DNA from: Klebsiella ornithinolytica NBRC 105727 = ATCC 31898
GTDB lineage: Bacteria; Pseudomonadota; Gammaproteobacteria; Enterobacterales; Enterobacteriaceae
NCBI RefSeq assembly: GCF_001598295.1
Contig: NZ_BCYR01000003.1
Span: 310,001 to 374,000 of the forward strand
Reading direction: 5' to 3'
DNA: 64,000 nt
The notes beneath the pieces are model-generated. The model had not been told where the DNA came from, ran no database searches, and saw only the letters and a list, made by a program, of their open reading frames with translations. Shown here one piece after another: positions 10,433 through 19,201 of this stretch (position 1 is its first letter; the number at the start of each line of letters is the position of its first letter). Made by a program: the position numbers and the translations under genes.

Positions 10433-11674
10433 GTGGCTACATTTTTTCAAAATGCTTATCTCAGAATTCTGGTGACCTACGCCCTCGGCGTGATGGCGGC
10501 GATGACCGTCAGTGAAGCGGTCACCGAACTGGGCGCCATTGCACACGCGTTTCATATCGACGGGCACGGCCAGGTGGGACTGATCATGTCGCTCCCTTCC
10601 TTAATGGTCGCTCTCGGCGCGCTGCTGGCAGGCTATACCGTTGACCGCTTCGGCGATCGCGTGGTGCTGCTGATTGGCGCGGTGATTATTGTTGCCGGCG
10701 ACCTGCTGGTGATTGCTGCCCCCACTTTTACGCTGCTGCTGATCTGTCGGGCGATTACCGGCGTGGGCTATGTCCTGACCGCCGTCGCCGCCGTCACCCT
10801 GCTTATTCGCATCACAACCGGCAAGCAGAGGACGATGGCGATGGCGCTGTGGTCAACGTTTGTCCCCGCCAGTTTTCTACTGCCGTTTCTCTCGGCCGGT
10901 CTGGCCGAACACTTTGGCGACTGGCGGGTGGCGTTCCTGGCCCACTCGGTCTTGACCCTGCTGCTGGCCGCTGTGGCGCAATGCTGCCTGCCACGACGCA
11001 GTGCGGAAGAAAAAATCATCTTCTCCCGTACCCGGGGCCTGCGCGACGTGCTGAAGAGCCCGCTGCCGTGGCTGCTGGGGATCTCTTTCGGCGCCGATGC
11101 GTTTCTGCAAACCGGCGTCATCACCACCCTCGCACCGTGGCTGGCGAAAAGCTATGGCGTGGATCCGCTGGCGGTTTCGCGCTGGAACGTGGTGGCGATG
11201 GTCTGTAACGGCATCGGCTGTCTGATGGTCGGCGCCCTGCTCAACCGTGGCGTCCGGGCGATGCTTATCGGCGCGCTGGGCATCTTACTGACCGGTATTC
11301 CCGCGCTGGTCATCTTCAGCCTGCAGCTGGGGCTGTGGCCATCGCTGGTGGCGTCGTGGGTCTTTACCTTTGGCAGCGGGCTGCTGGTGGGAATGTGGGC
11401 ACTGGCGCCGGTGGTGGCTCCTTCACGCGACAGCATTGGCGCCACCAGCGGGCTTATCACCCAGTTGACGCTGATTGGCGTGTTCCTGGGACCGCCGCTG
11501 TTTTTCCATGCTCTACAGAATCATACCGGCCATTCGCTATCGCTGCTGGTTCTGGCGGGACTGGCGGTATGTCTGGTCGGCATTCCCGTCTGGCTGCGCG
11601 ATCCGAACCATAAACCTGCCGCTGAACACCGCGCCCCGGACGGCGCTGGCATCAACAAATCGTCCGTGAACTGA
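10433..11674 (+). CDS. MFS transporter of the ring-cleavage operon
   Basis: A 413-residue, roughly 12-TM major facilitator protein. The loop motif G-x-x-x-D-R-F-G-D-R (about residue 66) follows TM2, as usual for the superfamily. It begins with GTG at 10433 behind CCAGGAGTA. Its place between dioxygenase and monooxygenase genes indicates uptake of the aromatic substrate or export of an intermediate. It may share a transcript with the upstream dioxygenase (87-base gap) and the downstream monooxygenase (49-base gap). The substrate is inferred only from context. Confidence 0.85.
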   Translation: MATFFQNAYLRILVTYALGVMAAMTVSEAVTELGAIAHAFHIDGHGQVGLIMSLPSLMVALGALLAGYTVDRFGDRVVLLIGAVIIVAGDLLVIAAPTFTLLLICRAITGVGYVLTAVAAVTLLIRITTGKQRTMAMALWSTFVPASFLLPFLSAGLAEHFGDWRVAFLAHSVLTLLLAAVAQCCLPRRSAEEKIIFSRTRGLRDVLKSPLPWLLGISFGADAFLQTGVITTLAPWLAKSYGVDPLAVSRWNVVAMVCNGIGCLMVGALLNRGVRAMLIGALGILLTGIPALVIFSLQLGLWPSLVASWVFTFGSGLLVGMWALAPVVAPSRDSIGATSGLITQLTLIGVFLGPPLFFHALQNHTGHSLSLLVLAGLAVCLVGIPVWLRDPNHKPAAEHRAPDGAGINKSSVN

Positions 11675-11723
11675 CTATGACAGGCCAGCTGGCCTGCCGA
11701 TAACACAATCTGAGGAAGTTATT

Positions 11724-13013
11724 ATGTTGGATATCGTCATTATTGGTGCCGGTCCGGCAGGGCTGGCTGCGGCCCTGCGTCTGCACCAGCAGGGATTTAA
11801 ACCGCGTTTATTCGAAGCCGTTCAGGAAATTAAGCCGCTGGGCGTCGGGGTGGATATCAAACCCTACGCGGTAAAAGAGCTGACGGAACTGGGTCTGTAC
11901 GAGGCTTTTTGCGACATTTCTGTCGACGCTCAGGAGTCGATTTTTTACACCGGTTACGGCCAGCAGATTTTCGCCGAACAGTGCGGTCGACATATGGGAT
12001 ATGAACACGATCAGCGCTTCGTACATCGCGGCCATCTCCAGATGATGCTCTATCGTGCGGTACAGGAACGATTGGGGCCCGAGGCGATTACCCTAGGTTG
12101 TCGCTGCCTGAGCTTCACCCAGGACGAGCATGGGGTGACCGTCACGTTTGATAACAGCCTGAACCCGGCGGCCCCGCAGCAGGTACGGGCCGACGTGATG
12201 GTTGGCGTGGATGGCATTCGCTCGGTGGTGCGCAGCCAGCTGCTCCCGGCCTCTCAGCGTAGTCACTTTTCCGGCCTGACGCTGTATCGCGGCGTCACCG
12301 TAATGCCGCCGATCAAAACCGGCGGCTCGATTTTGCACATCGGCGATCCGATTCGTCAGGGCACCCTGATCGTCTACCCCATTCAGGACAACGTCGATGG
12401 TCAGGGAAATCAGCTGGTCAACTGGGTGATTGAGCAGGCCGAAAAACCGCAAAGCGAAGAAGACTGGAATCAGGAAACCGGTGTCAAAGAGATTGAACAT
12501 GTTTTCGATGACTGCCAGCTCGGTTTCCTGGATGTCAGCGAAATGATCCGCCGCGCCCGCGAATGCTACCTCTTCCCGCTGATCGATCACGATCCCCTCT
12601 CCCAGTGGTCTTTTGGCCGTATCACCCTGCTGGGCGACGCCGCGCACGCCATGTATCCGCGCGGCGGCAACAGCGTTTGTCAGGCATTTGTCGACGCCCG
12701 CGTGCTGGCTGAGAAGCTCAGCACAGTGGCCGATCCGGTTGCGGCGCTGCGGGCCTACGAGGAAGAACGACGCGAGAAGGTGAACTGGCTGGTGCTGGCT
12801 TCACGCGGCGAAGGCCCCGAGGTGGTTCGTCGGATTGTTGAAGAGCGCAGCAGCGGGAAACCGTTCGACGATATTGAGGCCATTTTCCCCCACGAAGAGG
12901 CGCTGGCTATCTTCAGCGAATACCACGCCAAAGCCGGGATGCGGATTCCTGGAAGTAAAGAGAGCGTAGCGCCCGGTAAATATAAGTCCGTTTTTGCCAG
13001 CGAGCAGAAATAA
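11724..13013 (+). CDS. FAD-dependent aromatic-ring monooxygenase
   Basis: A 429-residue group A flavoprotein monooxygenase resembling PhzS-type and salicylate-hydroxylase-type enzymes. It has the dinucleotide motif G-A-G-P-A-G (8-13), the D-G motif in 'GVDGIRSVVRS', and the G-D-A-A-H motif near residue 304 with 'MYPRGGNSVCQA'. The family hydroxylates an aromatic ring using NAD(P)H, FAD and O2. A hydroxylation that makes a catechol would feed the extradiol dioxygenase encoded upstream. GAGGAAG precedes the ATG. It acts in the cytoplasm. The exact substrate is unknown. Confidence 0.87.
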   Translation: MLDIVIIGAGPAGLAAALRLHQQGFKPRLFEAVQEIKPLGVGVDIKPYAVKELTELGLYEAFCDISVDAQESIFYTGYGQQIFAEQCGRHMGYEHDQRFVHRGHLQMMLYRAVQERLGPEAITLGCRCLSFTQDEHGVTVTFDNSLNPAAPQQVRADVMVGVDGIRSVVRSQLLPASQRSHFSGLTLYRGVTVMPPIKTGGSILHIGDPIRQGTLIVYPIQDNVDGQGNQLVNWVIEQAEKPQSEEDWNQETGVKEIEHVFDDCQLGFLDVSEMIRRARECYLFPLIDHDPLSQWSFGRITLLGDAAHAMYPRGGNSVCQAFVDARVLAEKLSTVADPVAALRAYEEERREKVNWLVLASRGEGPEVVRRIVEERSSGKPFDDIEAIFPHEEALAIFSEYHAKAGMRIPGSKESVAPGKYKSVFASEQK

Positions 13014-13058
13014 CCCCCCACCAACCAACATGACACCAAAAACAAAAGGAAAGAACGC

Positions 13059-14105
13059 ATGAGTAAAATTATCGATGCCAACATGCACTGGCTGCCAGGC
13101 GACCTGTTCTCCGACGAAAAACTGCTGAATGCATTTCTGGATTGCGTGCCGAAACAGTACGGGGTCCACACCCGGGTAGAGCAGATCGAAGGAAAACCGC
13201 TGCGTCAGCTGATCATCGAACAGCCGAAAGGCTATGTGAATCTCAACTACGCCGAAGGTCAGTACACGCTGGAGAGTCAGCTGGCAGACATGGAAAAAGC
13301 CGGCGTCGACCACGCCATTTTCCGTCTTCCGGTATGGCAGGAGTGGCTGGATCTGGAGACCTGTAAAAAGGTCAACGATCGAATGGCCGAATACGTGAAA
13401 CGCAGCGGCGGAAAAATGTCGGCGCTGGCGGTCGTTCCGCCGTGGGGGACCGAAGAGTGTCTGCGCGAAGTCGACCGCTGTCTGAATCAGCTCGGCTTCC
13501 GCGGCGCGCAGATTGTCGCCCACTACGGGCAGATCTATCTCGACGATCCGGCCTTCCGCCCTTACCTCAACTACCTGAACTCGCTGGAAATTCCGGTTGT
13601 GGTTCACCATACGCCGCTGCCGGTGGATTTTAACTCCGTACTGCCGTACACCAACCAGCGCCGCCAGTTCGGGCGCTGCATCGACCAGGCCACCGCCGTC
13701 GGACGCGAGCTGTTCAGCGGCATGTTTGACGAGCTGCCGAACCTGCGCTTTATCCACTCCATGCTGGGCGGCGCGTTTTACGCCTTCGCCGATATGCTGG
13801 TACCGCCGCAGCATCAGTTCAACGATGCGGTCGATCGTTTCCAGACCGGCACCGGCAATCTGCGCGCGCAGTTAAGCAACAACATCTTCTTCGATACTTC
13901 CGGCGCGCCGCAATGGGGTAAAGCTCAGCTGGAGGCCGCGGTGAAGGTGATCGGCGGGAAAAATATTCTCTACGGTAGCTCCTACCCGATTCGCAAGGAC
14001 TGGTTCTTCCAGGGGGTGGACACCATTCAGAGTCTGGATATTTCAGCGGAAGATAAGGCCAATATTCTCGGCGGGAATGCCGCACGGATGTTCCATCTCG
14101 ACTAA
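13059..14105 (+). CDS. Amidohydrolase_2 (ACMSD-like) family protein with altered metal site
   Basis: A 348-residue TIM-barrel protein of the amidohydrolase-related ACMSD/gamma-resorcylate decarboxylase family, recognised by 'GFRGAQIVAHYG', 'VVVHHTPLP', 'LPNLRFIHSMLGG' and 'NILYGSSYP'. The usual N-terminal H-x-H is Asn8-Met-His10. The usual catalytic/metal Asp in the G-(T/S)-D-Y-P motif is Ser308 (G-S-S-Y-P). Decarboxylation or hydrolysis of a pathway intermediate is expected by family, but the chemistry may differ because of these changes. It is last in the plus-strand operon and is followed by a strong terminator. AAAGGAAAG precedes the ATG. Confidence 0.82.
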   Translation: MSKIIDANMHWLPGDLFSDEKLLNAFLDCVPKQYGVHTRVEQIEGKPLRQLIIEQPKGYVNLNYAEGQYTLESQLADMEKAGVDHAIFRLPVWQEWLDLETCKKVNDRMAEYVKRSGGKMSALAVVPPWGTEECLREVDRCLNQLGFRGAQIVAHYGQIYLDDPAFRPYLNYLNSLEIPVVVHHTPLPVDFNSVLPYTNQRRQFGRCIDQATAVGRELFSGMFDELPNLRFIHSMLGGAFYAFADMLVPPQHQFNDAVDRFQTGTGNLRAQLSNNIFFDTSGAPQWGKAQLEAAVKVIGGKNILYGSSYPIRKDWFFQGVDTIQSLDISAEDKANILGGNAARMFHLD

Positions 14106-14151
14106 CGAAATCGGCCCCGCGAAACATCAGATTATCGGGTCCAAAAGCGAG

Positions 14152-14180
14152 AAACCGGCAGAGGGCTGCCGGTTTTTTTT
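14152..14180 (+). terminator. Rho-independent terminator of the plus-strand ring-cleavage operon
   Basis: AAACCGGCAG (14152-14161), loop AGGG, CTGCCGGTTT (14166-14175) followed by T's through 14180. The T-tract runs into the stop codon of the convergent PadR-type gene. Confidence 0.9.
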
Positions 14181-15024
14181 ACGTCCGCTGCCAGCGAATA
14201 TCCAGCGTTTCGCGCACTGCCGCTTCCGCCAGATGGCGTTCCACGATGGTTTCCATCTCGGCCAGATCGTCGGTTTCCGTGGCGCTCAACGTAATCTGCA
14301 ACAGGTTATCCTGCACATCCAGCCGGACCTCGCCGATGCTCAGTCGAAACTGCCCGCTGTGCTCATCGCTGACGACCGGCGTGCGATGTTGGAAATGGCT
14401 GCACATGCGGCGCATAAATCGCGAGGCATTGGGCGTCGCGATGCAGGCGATACTGGTGTGCACGCCCTCCGTCGCAACCGGGGTAGTCAGCAGATGTTCA
14501 ATACGTTCGGCGGCCAGATGAATTGCCTGCGCCAGGCTCACGACCATACCGGCAGGCAGCGGCTCATATTTCATCCGCAGGCTGAGCGCCCGTTTCAGGT
14601 GGTCCATTGCCTCTACCAGCTCCACCGGCGATGCTCGGTTCGCCTGCGGCGCCACCCGCGACTTAAGCATTTCCATAACCGATTGATTAGCCGTCAGCCA
14701 TGCCCGGCCCTCTTCGGTAATGCTGTAGCGCTTGCGGCCGCCCTTTTCCAGGTCGATAACCGCATAGTTGCGGTCATACAGCCAGGTCAGGGTTGGATAG
14801 ATGACCCCCGGGCTGGGCTTATACAACCCGCCAAAGCGTTCTTTAATGTCATGAATTAGTTCGTATCCATGGCTCGGCTGTTCAGACAGCATCGCCAGGA
14901 GCAGCACGCGTAGCTCACCGTAATCGAATACCCGCCCACGACGCCCGGTCTGCCCCGCATTCTGCGGGACAGCCGGAGTGTCGTTACCGGCGGACTTTTT
15001 TCCGGAGCGTTGTGTTTGTTCCAT
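14179..15024 (-). CDS. PadR-family regulator fused to a DUF2218 domain
   Basis: A 281-residue protein. Residues about 35-120 form a PadR winged helix ('LAMLSEQPSHGYELIHDIKE', 'PSPGVIYPTLTWL', 'GGRKRYSITEEG'). A helical linker follows. From about 185 the sequence matches DUF2218 ('TPNASRFMRRMCSHFQH'), normally a stand-alone small protein of unknown function. PadR proteins repress genes for phenolic-acid metabolism and efflux. The gene sits between two convergent catabolic sets and is the obvious candidate controller. A palindrome in its own promoter resembles motifs at both operon promoters. The ATG at 15024 has AAAGGAGT upstream. Confidence 0.85.
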   Translation of the reverse strand: MEQTQRSGKKSAGNDTPAVPQNAGQTGRRGRVFDYGELRVLLLAMLSEQPSHGYELIHDIKERFGGLYKPSPGVIYPTLTWLYDRNYAVIDLEKGGRKRYSITEEGRAWLTANQSVMEMLKSRVAPQANRASPVELVEAMDHLKRALSLRMKYEPLPAGMVVSLAQAIHLAAERIEHLLTTPVATEGVHTSIACIATPNASRFMRRMCSHFQHRTPVVSDEHSGQFRLSIGEVRLDVQDNLLQITLSATETDDLAEMETIVERHLAEAAVRETLDIRWQRT

Positions 15025-15061
15025 CGTCGACTCCTTTATCATCCACTGCAACATAACTAAA

Positions 15062-15080
15062 CTTTAAATATATCTTAAAG
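15062..15080 (-). promoter_or_regulatory. Palindrome upstream of PadR-type gene
   Basis: CTTTAA (15062-15067) and TTAAAG (15075-15080) flank ATATATC. The centre ATATATCTTAA resembles the ATATATCTCAA core upstream of both neighbouring operons, so this may be the autoregulatory site. It lies 38 bases upstream of the chosen start. Confidence 0.4.
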
Positions 15081-15155
15081 AGATGACGCAGGCCTGAATT
15101 TTGTTCGCCAACGGAATACGCGCGGGAAAGCGGAGAAACGGTCAGTAAAAGTTAG

Positions 15156-15536
15156 TTAAAGAACGGCGATAAAATCACACTGTACGCGAATATTGCCGTT
15201 CAGTTTAGCATCGATGGCGTACCTGGCCGGACGCGATGCCGGATCAGGGAAATAGCGGACCCAGTGGCGGTTCACCGTTTCGCGCTCGTTTCTGTCCGCC
15301 ATCAACAGCGTCAATCGGGCAATGTTGTCCAGCGTCCCTCCGGCATCCTCAATTAGCGTTTTGATATGGGCAAACATCAGCGCGCACTGGGCATCAAGAT
15401 CATCCGGTACCTGCCGGGTCAGCGGATCGCGGCCATAAATCACACCGGAAAAAACCATATTGCCAATCCGACAGGCGGCAGGAACGGGATTGGCGTGAAC
15501 GAAGGCCTCGCTATAAATACTTTTTCTGTTACTCAT
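15156..15536 (-). CDS. RidA/YjgF-family protein
   Basis: A 126-residue protein of the RidA/YER057c/UK114 family, recognised by the 'NMVFSGVIYGRDP' strand, 'IKTLIEDAGGTLDNIARLTLLMAD' and 'RPARYAID'. RidA proteins deaminate reactive enamines and imines. In aromatic-degradation operons related members can act on ring-cleavage products. Arg108 in 'SRPAR' corresponds to the substrate-carboxylate arginine region. It lies 67 bases downstream of the porin gene on the same strand and is likely part of the minus-strand catabolic set. The substrate is unknown. Confidence 0.8.
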   Translation of the reverse strand: MSNRKSIYSEAFVHANPVPAACRIGNMVFSGVIYGRDPLTRQVPDDLDAQCALMFAHIKTLIEDAGGTLDNIARLTLLMADRNERETVNRHWVRYFPDPASRPARYAIDAKLNGNIRVQCDFIAVL

Positions 15537-15603
15537 ATTTATCTCCAGTCAGGATCTGCCGCCGGCAGACCCTGCTACTAATAAAAGGACAATGTCGTCA
15601 CGA

Positions 15604-16941
15604 TTAATATTCGCTGTCCGGCATCATAGCGCCGAATTTATAAACCAGACGCAGGCGTTCAGCATGATAATCACCGGTTATCGGCGACGGCGAGTCAATA
15701 TAATCAAATTCAAATTCAGCATGTAATCGCGGGGTCAGGTTATAGCCTAATATCATAAACCCGGCATTAATATCCTTAGCGGCAATCGGATAATAAATCC
15801 CACTGGAATCTTTTAAATTCAGACGCGTATAGCCTAATACCGCCAGCGCGTTTTGATTATGATAAACATAGCGCAGCGCCAGCGCATCGCCGGGCTGATT
15901 ACTGGTGATCATCGATGCCAGCGGTTGTCCGGCCTCAATCGGCGTGGTGTCATAAATACCGAAATTATATGGTGCGAAATAGGCGCCATTTAAAAACGCC
16001 CCGTCTTTGCTGGGGACATGAGTGGCAATCACCGAGAGACTGTGATTGCGCGAGCGCATCCCCAGTCGGGCAGAATAAAGATCGGTGTCGATATTTTTAT
16101 ACGGCCAGGACTGATCCGATGTATCCCATTCATGCAAATACTGTGCGCCGAAAAATGGCGTCCATTGTCCCACGCTTAGCCCATGTACCGGCAGCTCGCC
16201 GCCGACAAAAGCCATCTGCGCACGTTTATCAAAGTGATAATACCAGGCCTCGGCCTGGGCATCGTACAGGTGGCCATAGCGCAGACCGAAGGTGGAGAAA
16301 CCATCGCTGTCGACCGAAGGGATCGTCGTATCATCAACCTCTGGCGCCCCGGTATCTCCCTTACCAAAGGTATCAGAGCTGAAAGGTTTGAAGCGGTAGA
16401 TTCGATAGCCGTACAGCTTTAACGGCTGCTTATCCAGCAAAGCGTAATCGCCGCCAACCCCCTCATATAAGGCCGGAATCATGGTACGACCTTCGCCGCC
16501 GTTGGCGAAAGGCGTGTCGAGTGCAATTCGTCCCCCCTGTAGATTAAATCCATATCCCCGATAGCGCAGATAGGCCTTACCCAGAACATTGATATTATCC
16601 GCCGGCAGATAAACTTCCGTTTTTTCACTGTTATCGGGATTGAGACCTAAATTCCACGACGCATAATCTGCAACACCAAAACTAAAGCCATAAAGTTCCG
16701 GGCTGACATATTGAATATCACCCCCAAAGGCGTGCGTTTGTTTATCCGCAACGGTACCGTTAAATTCTTTAAAAAAATGCATAGTTTTGACTTCGCCGTA
16801 AATATTCCCTTGCGAAAGCCAGTCGTTGAATGAATCAGAGTCGCCACCGGCAGATACCGTATTCGCGTAACAACTGCCGCACATCAACGCCAGCGGAAAT
16901 AACGCCATCGTTGAGACTCTGAATGAACAGTTTAATTCCAT
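15604..16941 (-). CDS. OprD-family outer-membrane porin
   Basis: A 445-residue protein with an N-terminal export signal ending near 'GSCYA' (about residue 26). Alternating beta-strands throughout and aromatic C-terminal strand pattern fit an outer-membrane barrel, and the sequence resembles OprD-type substrate-specific porins ('YGEVKTMHFFKEFNG', 'YRGYGFNLQGGRIALDTP', 'LRLVYKFG'). These channels admit amino acids or aromatic acids. The position between DUF3500 and RidA genes suggests uptake of the pathway substrate. A hairpin upstream (16992-17011) may give it partly separate expression. GAGG lies ten bases before the ATG; an internal Met12 start is possible. Confidence 0.85.
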   Translation of the reverse strand: MELNCSFRVSTMALFPLALMCGSCYANTVSAGGDSDSFNDWLSQGNIYGEVKTMHFFKEFNGTVADKQTHAFGGDIQYVSPELYGFSFGVADYASWNLGLNPDNSEKTEVYLPADNINVLGKAYLRYRGYGFNLQGGRIALDTPFANGGEGRTMIPALYEGVGGDYALLDKQPLKLYGYRIYRFKPFSSDTFGKGDTGAPEVDDTTIPSVDSDGFSTFGLRYGHLYDAQAEAWYYHFDKRAQMAFVGGELPVHGLSVGQWTPFFGAQYLHEWDTSDQSWPYKNIDTDLYSARLGMRSRNHSLSVIATHVPSKDGAFLNGAYFAPYNFGIYDTTPIEAGQPLASMITSNQPGDALALRYVYHNQNALAVLGYTRLNLKDSSGIYYPIAAKDINAGFMILGYNLTPRLHAEFEFDYIDSPSPITGDYHAERLRLVYKFGAMMPDSEY

Positions 16942-16991
16942 TGCCAGATAACCTCATTGTAGGAGACAGAGATATTTTTATTTACCGCCCG

Positions 16992-17011
16992 GAGCCTGTT
17001 CGCGCAGGCTC
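16992..17011 (-). terminator. Hairpin between DUF3500 and porin genes
   Basis: GAGCCTG (16992-16998), loop TTCGCG, CAGGCTC (17005-17011). There is no T-tract, so partial termination or mRNA processing within the minus-strand set is the most that can be suggested. Confidence 0.4.
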
Positions 17012-17097
17012 ATAGAGAATGGCGCGTCAATGCGCCCACCCGCGCTACGCTCTGCGTTCGCGATGGGTGATATCAACAGAAATTAAACCCGACAGGT

Positions 17098-18321
17098 TTA
17101 TTTGCGCGTTTGTGCCAATAAGGCTTTGCCGTAATCATTGCCATTGGGAATCCGCGTAATCGTGTGAATATGAAAACGCGCCGGCTGCTCATTGGTCAGC
17201 CACATCCCGCTATGGTGATCGAACTCCAGCATCACCACCGGACTTTGAATACGGTAATAAAAGACATCGTCATCGCCGCAGCCGCCAATCCAGCACCACC
17301 AGGTTTCCTCAAGATGCTGTTCAATGCACGCCAGCCGCCGCTGTCGCGGAGCATCGGGCAAAAAATCAAGGAAGCAGGCAATCGTCGCCATTAACATCTT
17401 GCGCTGCGCCGGACTGAACTCCGCCACACAAATTCCCTCATAAGGAATTATTCGGTTATCCTGAAAAGCCCCGCCGAGATGGCGCTGATCGGCGAAGTTA
17501 AAGCGCTCTGGCGGCATCGCCGGATCTTCCATCTGCTGGAAAATCGTTGCTCGTTTCTGCTGCCGCGGAGTCAACGCCTGCATCAACGCCAGGCCGCAGC
17601 GCTCTTCGTCGGTAAACAGCGTCGCATCGCTGTCATCACCGCGATCGATAACGTTTGGCTCCACGCCCATAAACGTGGGGGCGATAGTCAGCTGACGTCC
17701 GACGATAAAACAGCAAAACGCGACATGATGGCCGTAGATATTCCACCCCCAGGGCCGATCCGCCGAAGGCTCGCCGAACAACATGAAATGGAAGCTCCAG
17801 CGGTTCATGATGTTATTCAGGTCATACAGCTCGCCAAGGAAATGGTTGGCATCCATCAGGCGAGAGACTTTGCGAAAACCCTGCTCGCTGGTGCAGGTCC
17901 TCAATAACCCGAGAAATGCCTCGCGCGTCGCCGGAGACGTCGCTTCCAGGCGCACGCCATAGTCATTGAACGGAATTTCCGGGTTATACCAGGCACGCCA
18001 CTGCGGCGCATCAATCGGCTGGCAGACGCGCTGGCGCTGCGACGGCTCCAGCGTCCGCAGCAGCTCTCTGGCGGCGGCAACCGCCTCGTCGACGGCAAAC
18101 CCTTCATCGGCTAACGCGAAAAGCCCCTCGCGTACCCTGCCGTCAGTCGTGATCCCGCGAAACGTTTCATCCAGGCTGGCCTGCCACTGCGCCTGTAGGT
18201 CACGCGCTTTTTCCGTCGCCAGCATCCTGGCGCCATAGGTGGCGACATCCACGTTACGCGCGGCCAGAATACGTGGCGCGTCAGCAGGCAGAAGATAATC
18301 ACGAAAAGAGTTGCTGCTCAT
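17098..18321 (-). CDS. DUF3500 family protein
   Basis: A 407-residue protein with DUF3500 features: 'GWNIYGHHVAFCCFIVGRQLTIAPTFMGVEPN' (about residues 200-230), a 'LQALTPRQQ'-like helix, and a His-rich C-terminal part ('VVMLEFDHHSG', 'FHIHTITRIPNG'). No enzymatic function is established for the family as far as I know. Many conserved histidines suggest metal binding. The ATG at 18321 overlaps the FAH-family stop codon as TGATG, so the two are translationally coupled. This places it firmly in the catabolic operon. No signal peptide is seen. Confidence 0.8.
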   Translation of the reverse strand: MSSNSFRDYLLPADAPRILAARNVDVATYGARMLATEKARDLQAQWQASLDETFRGITTDGRVREGLFALADEGFAVDEAVAAARELLRTLEPSQRQRVCQPIDAPQWRAWYNPEIPFNDYGVRLEATSPATREAFLGLLRTCTSEQGFRKVSRLMDANHFLGELYDLNNIMNRWSFHFMLFGEPSADRPWGWNIYGHHVAFCCFIVGRQLTIAPTFMGVEPNVIDRGDDSDATLFTDEERCGLALMQALTPRQQKRATIFQQMEDPAMPPERFNFADQRHLGGAFQDNRIIPYEGICVAEFSPAQRKMLMATIACFLDFLPDAPRQRRLACIEQHLEETWWCWIGGCGDDDVFYYRIQSPVVMLEFDHHSGMWLTNEQPARFHIHTITRIPNGNDYGKALLAQTRK

Positions 18322-19190
18322 CACGCCTCCCACGCTATGACGTCATCTTCTGCCACCACGCGATGTTCTATCGCCCCCAGGCCGTCGATGGTCAGATGCA
18401 GCAGATCGCCCGGCTGCAGGAAACGTCCGGTCGGCGCGCCAATCCCGGACGGTGTTCCGGTAGCAAGTACGTCGCCCGGCTCCAGCGTCATCACCGATGA
18501 GAGATACTCAATTTGTTGATATATGTTGTAAATCATATCGCCGGTTGAGGCGTGCTGACGTTGTTCACCGTTCACCGTTAGCGTCATCTGTAGCGCCAAC
18601 GGGTCGGCAATTTCATCGCCGGTCGTCAGCCACGGGCCCAGCGGCCCGTGCGTATCGAATGATTTGCCGAGCGTAAAGGTCGGCGATTTTTTCAGCCAGT
18701 CCCGCGCGGAGAGATCGTTGACGATCAGATAGCCGGCAATCACCGCGTGTGCATCGCGGGCACAGACATGGCGACAGCGGCGACCGATAACCACACCGAG
18801 CTCGATTTCATAATCCATCTGCTCGCTAACGCGCGGCTTAACGACCGGATCAAAGGGCCCGCTGATGCAGGAAACCTGCTTGTTAAACCACATTTGCGAT
18901 GGCGGGATGGCGATCCCCGCCCGGCGTGCCTCCTCGGCATGCTGGCGATAGTTCATACCAATGCCGAGAAACTTCTGCGGGTCGTGAATCGGGGCCTCCA
19001 GGCGAACCTCCTCCAGCGCAATGGCCGGCCCGGTGGCCCGCTCAAGCCGTTCGCGAAGCGCCGGCAGGTCGTTGAGCAACTGGCGCATTGAGTGATCGAT
19101 GCCGGTGATTTCGGATAAATCAATGACCGTAGAATCAACCACTTTGCCAAGCCGGGTACGTCCGTGGTGGGTGTAGCGCACGAGCTTCAT
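18321..19190 (-). CDS. Fumarylacetoacetate hydrolase-family protein
   Basis: A 289-residue protein with the FAH catalytic domain (about 70-285): 'GIGMNYRQHAEEA', the metal-binding 'DYEIELGVVIG', 'VNDLSARDWL' and 'LEPGDVLATGTPSGIG'. Members hydrolyse or isomerise dicarbonyl products of extradiol ring cleavage. It therefore fits as the step after the dioxygenase encoded on the opposite strand at 9332. It is translationally coupled to the DUF3500 gene and 11 bases downstream of the NTF2-like gene. The exact product class (hydrolase, isomerase or hydratase) cannot be read from sequence. Confidence 0.88.
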   Translation of the reverse strand: MKLVRYTHHGRTRLGKVVDSTVIDLSEITGIDHSMRQLLNDLPALRERLERATGPAIALEEVRLEAPIHDPQKFLGIGMNYRQHAEEARRAGIAIPPSQMWFNKQVSCISGPFDPVVKPRVSEQMDYEIELGVVIGRRCRHVCARDAHAVIAGYLIVNDLSARDWLKKSPTFTLGKSFDTHGPLGPWLTTGDEIADPLALQMTLTVNGEQRQHASTGDMIYNIYQQIEYLSSVMTLEPGDVLATGTPSGIGAPTGRFLQPGDLLHLTIDGLGAIEHRVVAEDDVIAWEA

Positions 19191-19201
19191 AACACTCCTT
19201 C

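Noticed and set aside
12801-13814. 337-codon antisense frame over the monooxygenase and amidohydrolase genes
   Set aside because: It crosses a gene boundary and resembles no family; codon shadow in GC-rich DNA.
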